A stretch of 64,000 nucleotides of DNA, taken from the NCBI GenBank assembly GCA_951799445.1, contig OX637292.1:12527296-12591295 (forward strand). Direction: 5' to 3'. A program made the translations under genes and the position numbers. Under the pieces are notes generated by a model. That model had not been told where the DNA came from. It saw only the letters and a program-made list of their open reading frames with translations, and did not search any database. Shown here in pieces: positions 60,893 through 64,000 of this stretch (the stretch's first letter is position 1; every line of letters begins with the position of its first letter). The DNA is from Pseudisothecium myosuroides. Its lineage: Eukaryota; Streptophyta; Bryopsida; Hypnales; Lembophyllaceae.

Positions 60893-60896
60893 TTAA

Positions 60897-61695
60897 GCTT
60901 CAACACACTTTCCTCTCCAAATAAACTGCTTGATAATATTATACAAATTGAAAACTCCAGTTACTACACTTCCGCAGAAAAGGATTGTACTGCAGTAATG
61001 ACGTACGGATGTAATTGAAGGTCCCATAGATATTTTTGGGTTCATAGCAAATACCGTTCTTGTACATAAGAATTGTAGAATCATATTAGAAAATGACACA
61101 CTCCACACCTGCAAATGCTGTTGCGCAAAGTTCAGATAAGAGATTGATACTTGTTTGGTGGACATACAAATCCAAAGGATAATATTCACTCTTTCGATTG
61201 GCATGTCATAGCAGTTTCATGGTCTTCGTCAATCATAGACTTGATCAAATTTTCCCCAGCCTTATACGAAGAGCGGACCATTGACATAGATGCCACATAT
61301 TGGAAGCCCTAGCTGGGAAGCAAACGAGTTGTCAATACAATGTGCCATTAAGTTAAGAAACTGCAAGTGTCCCAAATGGCTTCACTAAGCTACAAAAATC
61401 GGATCTCTACAACAATCTGAGTAGTAATTGTTTGATTAACTAAAACTTTCTAAGCTTTGATGTTGACTTGCTGGACATTTTTAAATCATATGTAATCATT
61501 ATGTATTGTGTAAGACATGTATCGGAGCTTTGCATTACTGTAGCTCTTGCGATTAGGTGTAAAATCTTTGATTGAGAAATTGAATGAAATTTGGACATGT
61601 TAGAGGAAGTATAAATAAAATATGAAGTCTTAATGTGCTGAAATAGGTGCACTCATAATTGACCCTAGGCTCCGACAAATAGAGGCTGTACATTT
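60897..61695. other. Intergenic, nothing supported
   Basis: The frame at 60893-61204 (minus) starts inside the TTAA flank and shows no domain. No repeat structure recognised. Confidence 0.35.
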
Positions 61696-61699
61696 TGGA

Positions 61700-62395
61700 C
61701 AAGAATCTCTAATGGGCGGTCTTGCAAACGGGGTGCAATTAGGTGCAGTTGTACCTTAAAGAATGGGATTATTTGGATATCACGAAAAGCAACATATACA
61801 GCTGTTGGATTTCAAACTTCTGCTGAACTTTGTAAGCTCGCTCTGTTTAAATGACAGCCGAATTTGATGTGATATAAGCTTAATAAACTTTGGAAGCTGA
61901 TTGGAAAGATTTTGACTAGCTACACAAAACCGACTGTTGCAGTATTACAGCCTGCTCGTGTCGACATTAGGGGTCAGTTTCGCAAACATGTTGCAGTAAG
62001 GTGTTGTTACCTAAAAGAATGTGACGATTTGGATATGAGGATATCCAACTAGTCAAATTTTGATATCAAACTTTTCCGAAATTTTGAAATCTCGCTCTGT
62101 TCAAACAATTCACCAGAATTTTATGAATACCACCTCCTTGGAAAGATCTTGACAAGCTACACAAAACTGACTATTGTAGTGTTTCAGCTTGGTGGCACCA
62201 GCAGTAGGGGTCCGTTTTGCAATTATGTGTAGGTACCTCAAAGAATGTGACTATTCGGATATCATATATGGCTGTTAGATATCAAACTTTTGCTAAACTT
62301 TGAAAACTCACCTGAATTCAATGACGAATACCCCATTGAAGAGATCTTGACAATCTCCACACAAAACGTCCCTGTTGCAGTACTCCAGCCTGGTC
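61700..62395 (+). repeat. Degenerate tandem array, three units of about 215-255 bp
   Basis: Each unit carries, in order, GCAAAC or GCAATT near a TTGCAGT/GGTGCAGT phrase, AAAGAATG, TTTGGATAT, GATATCAAACTTTTGCT, TCTGTTCAAA, GATCTTGACAAGCTACACAA and a TTGCAGTATTACAGCCTG end. The GATATCAAACTT phrase falls at about 61810, 62062 and 62278. Confidence 0.75.
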
Positions 62396-62405
62396 TCCTC
62401 TGCAG

Positions 62406-62600
62406 TGTGTTACTACGCCGAGCGTTGGCTCCAACTCACCAAAGGCTCCAACATGTCCACCACCCTGAAGCTCTCCACCACCGCTCCCAACTAGTCCGAC
62501 TCTCCTCAAGCAGCGAGCTTCATGGCGTTCACAGGGTTCAACGAAGACATCGTGGTGAAAGACACACGTCAAGCTCAGCTTCAGAAAAAAATGCTCTGCT
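62406..62600 (+). pseudogene. Unrecognised exon-like fragment with one stop
   Basis: After a good acceptor (CTCCTCTGCAG) the frame reads YYAERWLQLTKGSNMSTTLK, then LSTTAPN, a TAG, then AASFMAFTGFNEDIVVKDTR. GC content and codon look are coding-like and unlike the neighbours. I cannot name the family. The 201-residue open frame at 62290-62895 is the same DNA in another frame and looks less natural (Arg/His/Ser-rich). Confidence 0.35.
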
Positions 62601-62999
62601 TTCCAATCGCACTGTTGGAGTAAGGACTGTCGACGGAAGAAGGAATTTTGACGGAAGAAGCTTTTTCTTCGGAGCTTTTTCTCCAACGGTCTGTACCTAC
62701 TTCGTCGGGATAAGATACAGGGCTTTCGGATTGTCAGTGCAGTCACTGTTCACAGCTTTAAAGCTATTGTCCTACTTTAGCCTTTCTAAGAGTGAGACCC
62801 CACGAGGTAGTGGTAGGGGGTACAGGACTAAACACGGCGATCTGGAGCCAACCGTGCAATCCGTTTGGCAATTGGAGCTAATCTCCAAAAGTTAGGATAT
62901 TGATCCATCATAGATGGTAGAAGTAGATTTTTAGGGATTAGGATGAAAATCTTTGAAGATGAGGATGAAAATCCACGTTGATAAGGTTACCTTAAAACT

Positions 63000-63060
63000 C
63001 TAGAGGGAGGGGTGAGCCCTTGGAAACCTATTTAAGGACCCCATTTCTCTCTCTAAAACA
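63000..63060 (+). promoter_or_regulatory. Possible TATA box of an LTR-like region
   Basis: TATTTAA at 63029-63035 sits in a GC-rich context (GAGGGAGGGGTGAGCCC upstream, CTCTCTCTAA about 15 bases downstream), as in plant retrotransposon or gene core promoters. No start site can be proven. Confidence 0.4.
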
Positions 63061-63179
63061 CCCCCAATTCTTGTTTTGGGTCCGTGGGTCCAAGTTATTT
63101 TGGATATTTTGGCGTTTGAAGCCGAAAACCTCTACGGTATTTTCGGAGCACTTTTGGCTCCATTGTTACTTATTTTCAA

Positions 63180-63830
63180 GCTTTGAAAGTCCTTGGAGGT
63201 CCTTCAACCTTGCTTTGCGTACTCTTTTGTGAAGTTTTGGTACCTTGTTGTAAGTGGAGAGCCTCTCTCTCTTGTATGTGTTGTGGTCTAACTTGTGAAG
63301 TTTTAAGAGTCTTTTGGTATCTTGTACTAATCTTAAAGTCACTCCCCACCGTACCTTGGCGATGCCGCTTTGGGGGGCCTTTAGCGTGTAAGCTTTGGTT
63401 GCCACGTGGTCTAACTCGTGTGTTTTCCTTTATGTTTTTATTACACCCTCTTCTAACCTTCACCTTGTTGAGTGGACCCCCCTCCGGGACGGCGAAGCTT
63501 TGAACCTCCTTGTGCATGTTTTCTAAGTTTATCCCAAACCCTCTTCTAATCTTCTCCTTGTTGAGTGGCCCCCTCCGAGATGGCGAAGCTTTGAACTCGT
63601 GTGTGTTTTTCTTTAAAAATTTAGTTGTTGTCCCTCTTCTAAAGTCTCTCTCATTGTGTGGACCTCCCTTGGAAACGGCGAAGCTTTGAACTAGTGACAA
63701 AGTCAAAGTCCTAAAGCGTGTGTTAAAAGTGTAGACGGCGGAGCTTTGAACCCTCGGGGTGTTAAGAAGTCCTAAAGTTGGTGTTAAAACCAATTTAACG
63801 GCAAAGCTTTGCACCTCCCCCGTGTTTAGT
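63180..63830 (+). repeat. Degenerate repeats with a GGCGAAGCTTTGAAC core
   Basis: The core ACGGCGAAGCTTTGAAC or a close variant recurs near 63491, 63582, 63677, 63737 and 63800, at intervals of about 91, 95, 60 and 63 bases. The first three units also share CCCTCTTCTAA plus CTTGTTGAGTGG. The minus-strand open frame across this array (63176-63835, VQSFAVPEGG type repeats) is a by-product. Possibly the leader of an LTR retrotransposon whose body lies beyond the window. Confidence 0.7.
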
Positions 63831-64000
63831 TCCAAAGTCTAGTTTCCAAGACCTTTGTAGAAACCTCCAGAGTTTAGCTTCCAAAATATGTAGGTTCCTT
63901 TGCAATAGTGAAGTTTAGTTATTCCCAAAGTTTAGAGAGTTTAGTTGTCCCCCAAAGTTTTATTTAGTTTAGTTGTTTCCCAAAGTCTTAGTGAGTTTAG
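63831..64000 (+). repeat. AAAGTTTAGTTG-rich window end
   Basis: Short phrases of the type CCAAAGT plus TTTAGTTTAGTTG are repeated to the window edge. They may continue the array upstream. Nothing coding. Confidence 0.45.

Noticed and set aside
62290..62895. 201-residue plus-strand open frame
   Set aside because: Rich in His, Arg and Ser with no domain. Another frame of the same DNA reads more like a real exon.
63176..63835. 219-residue minus-strand open frame with VQSFAVPEGGPLNK repeats
   Set aside because: It arises from the GGCGAAGCTTTGAAC DNA repeats; units vary in length and the composition is not protein-like.

Overview
This is nuclear DNA of a land plant: AT-rich, intron-containing and dominated by transposable-element remnants. 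The evidence for a plant is an RPW8-type NB-ARC-LRR resistance gene, a plant-style MOSC-domain gene of eight small exons with GT-AG introns, a decayed intron-containing Cwf18/CCDC12 splicing-factor gene, and a Stowaway-type element with CTCCCTCCGTCCC ends. I cannot fix the clade. The NLR type and the DUF6729-like transposase would both fit a seed-free plant or a conifer as well as other groups.

Layout. 1-2560 is intergenic. 2561-6244 (+) is the only intact multi-exon gene I could rebuild, a 301-residue MOSC-domain (mARC-like) protein. 7.3-14.2 kb is the first copy of a large duplicated block; the second copy lies at 43.1-52.7 kb in the same orientation. 17.8-20.9 kb (-) is the NLR gene; its leucine-rich repeats are cut by a stop codon and trail off into decayed repeats. 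22.7-26.8 kb holds two 0.8-1.3 kb direct repeats flanking the broken Cwf18 gene. 27-43 kb is almost entirely small inverted-repeat elements, tandem repeats and two long hairpins. 54.8-58.2 kb (-) is a transposase pseudogene with all its pieces in one reading frame. 61.7-64 kb has a degenerate tandem array, a coding-like fragment and what looks like the start of an LTR-type region cut by the window edge.

The strongest unexplained signal is a family of nine elements, mostly 921-946 bp, bounded by TTAA and ending CCCCTAAAGG...CCTTTAGGGG. They make up about 12% of the window. Empty sites in the two duplicated blocks show that a single TTAA becomes two on insertion, which is the piggyBac signature and unusual for a plant. 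The same pair of blocks serves as a natural insertion record: it gives filled and empty sites for a TA-flanked MITE, a Stowaway element and a 505-bp element with a GGC duplication that carries a tRNA-like segment.

The genes do not form a pathway. Molybdenum-cofactor enzyme, immune receptor and splicing factor are unrelated neighbours in a repeat-rich region. No CRISPR, rRNA gene or intact tRNA gene was seen.
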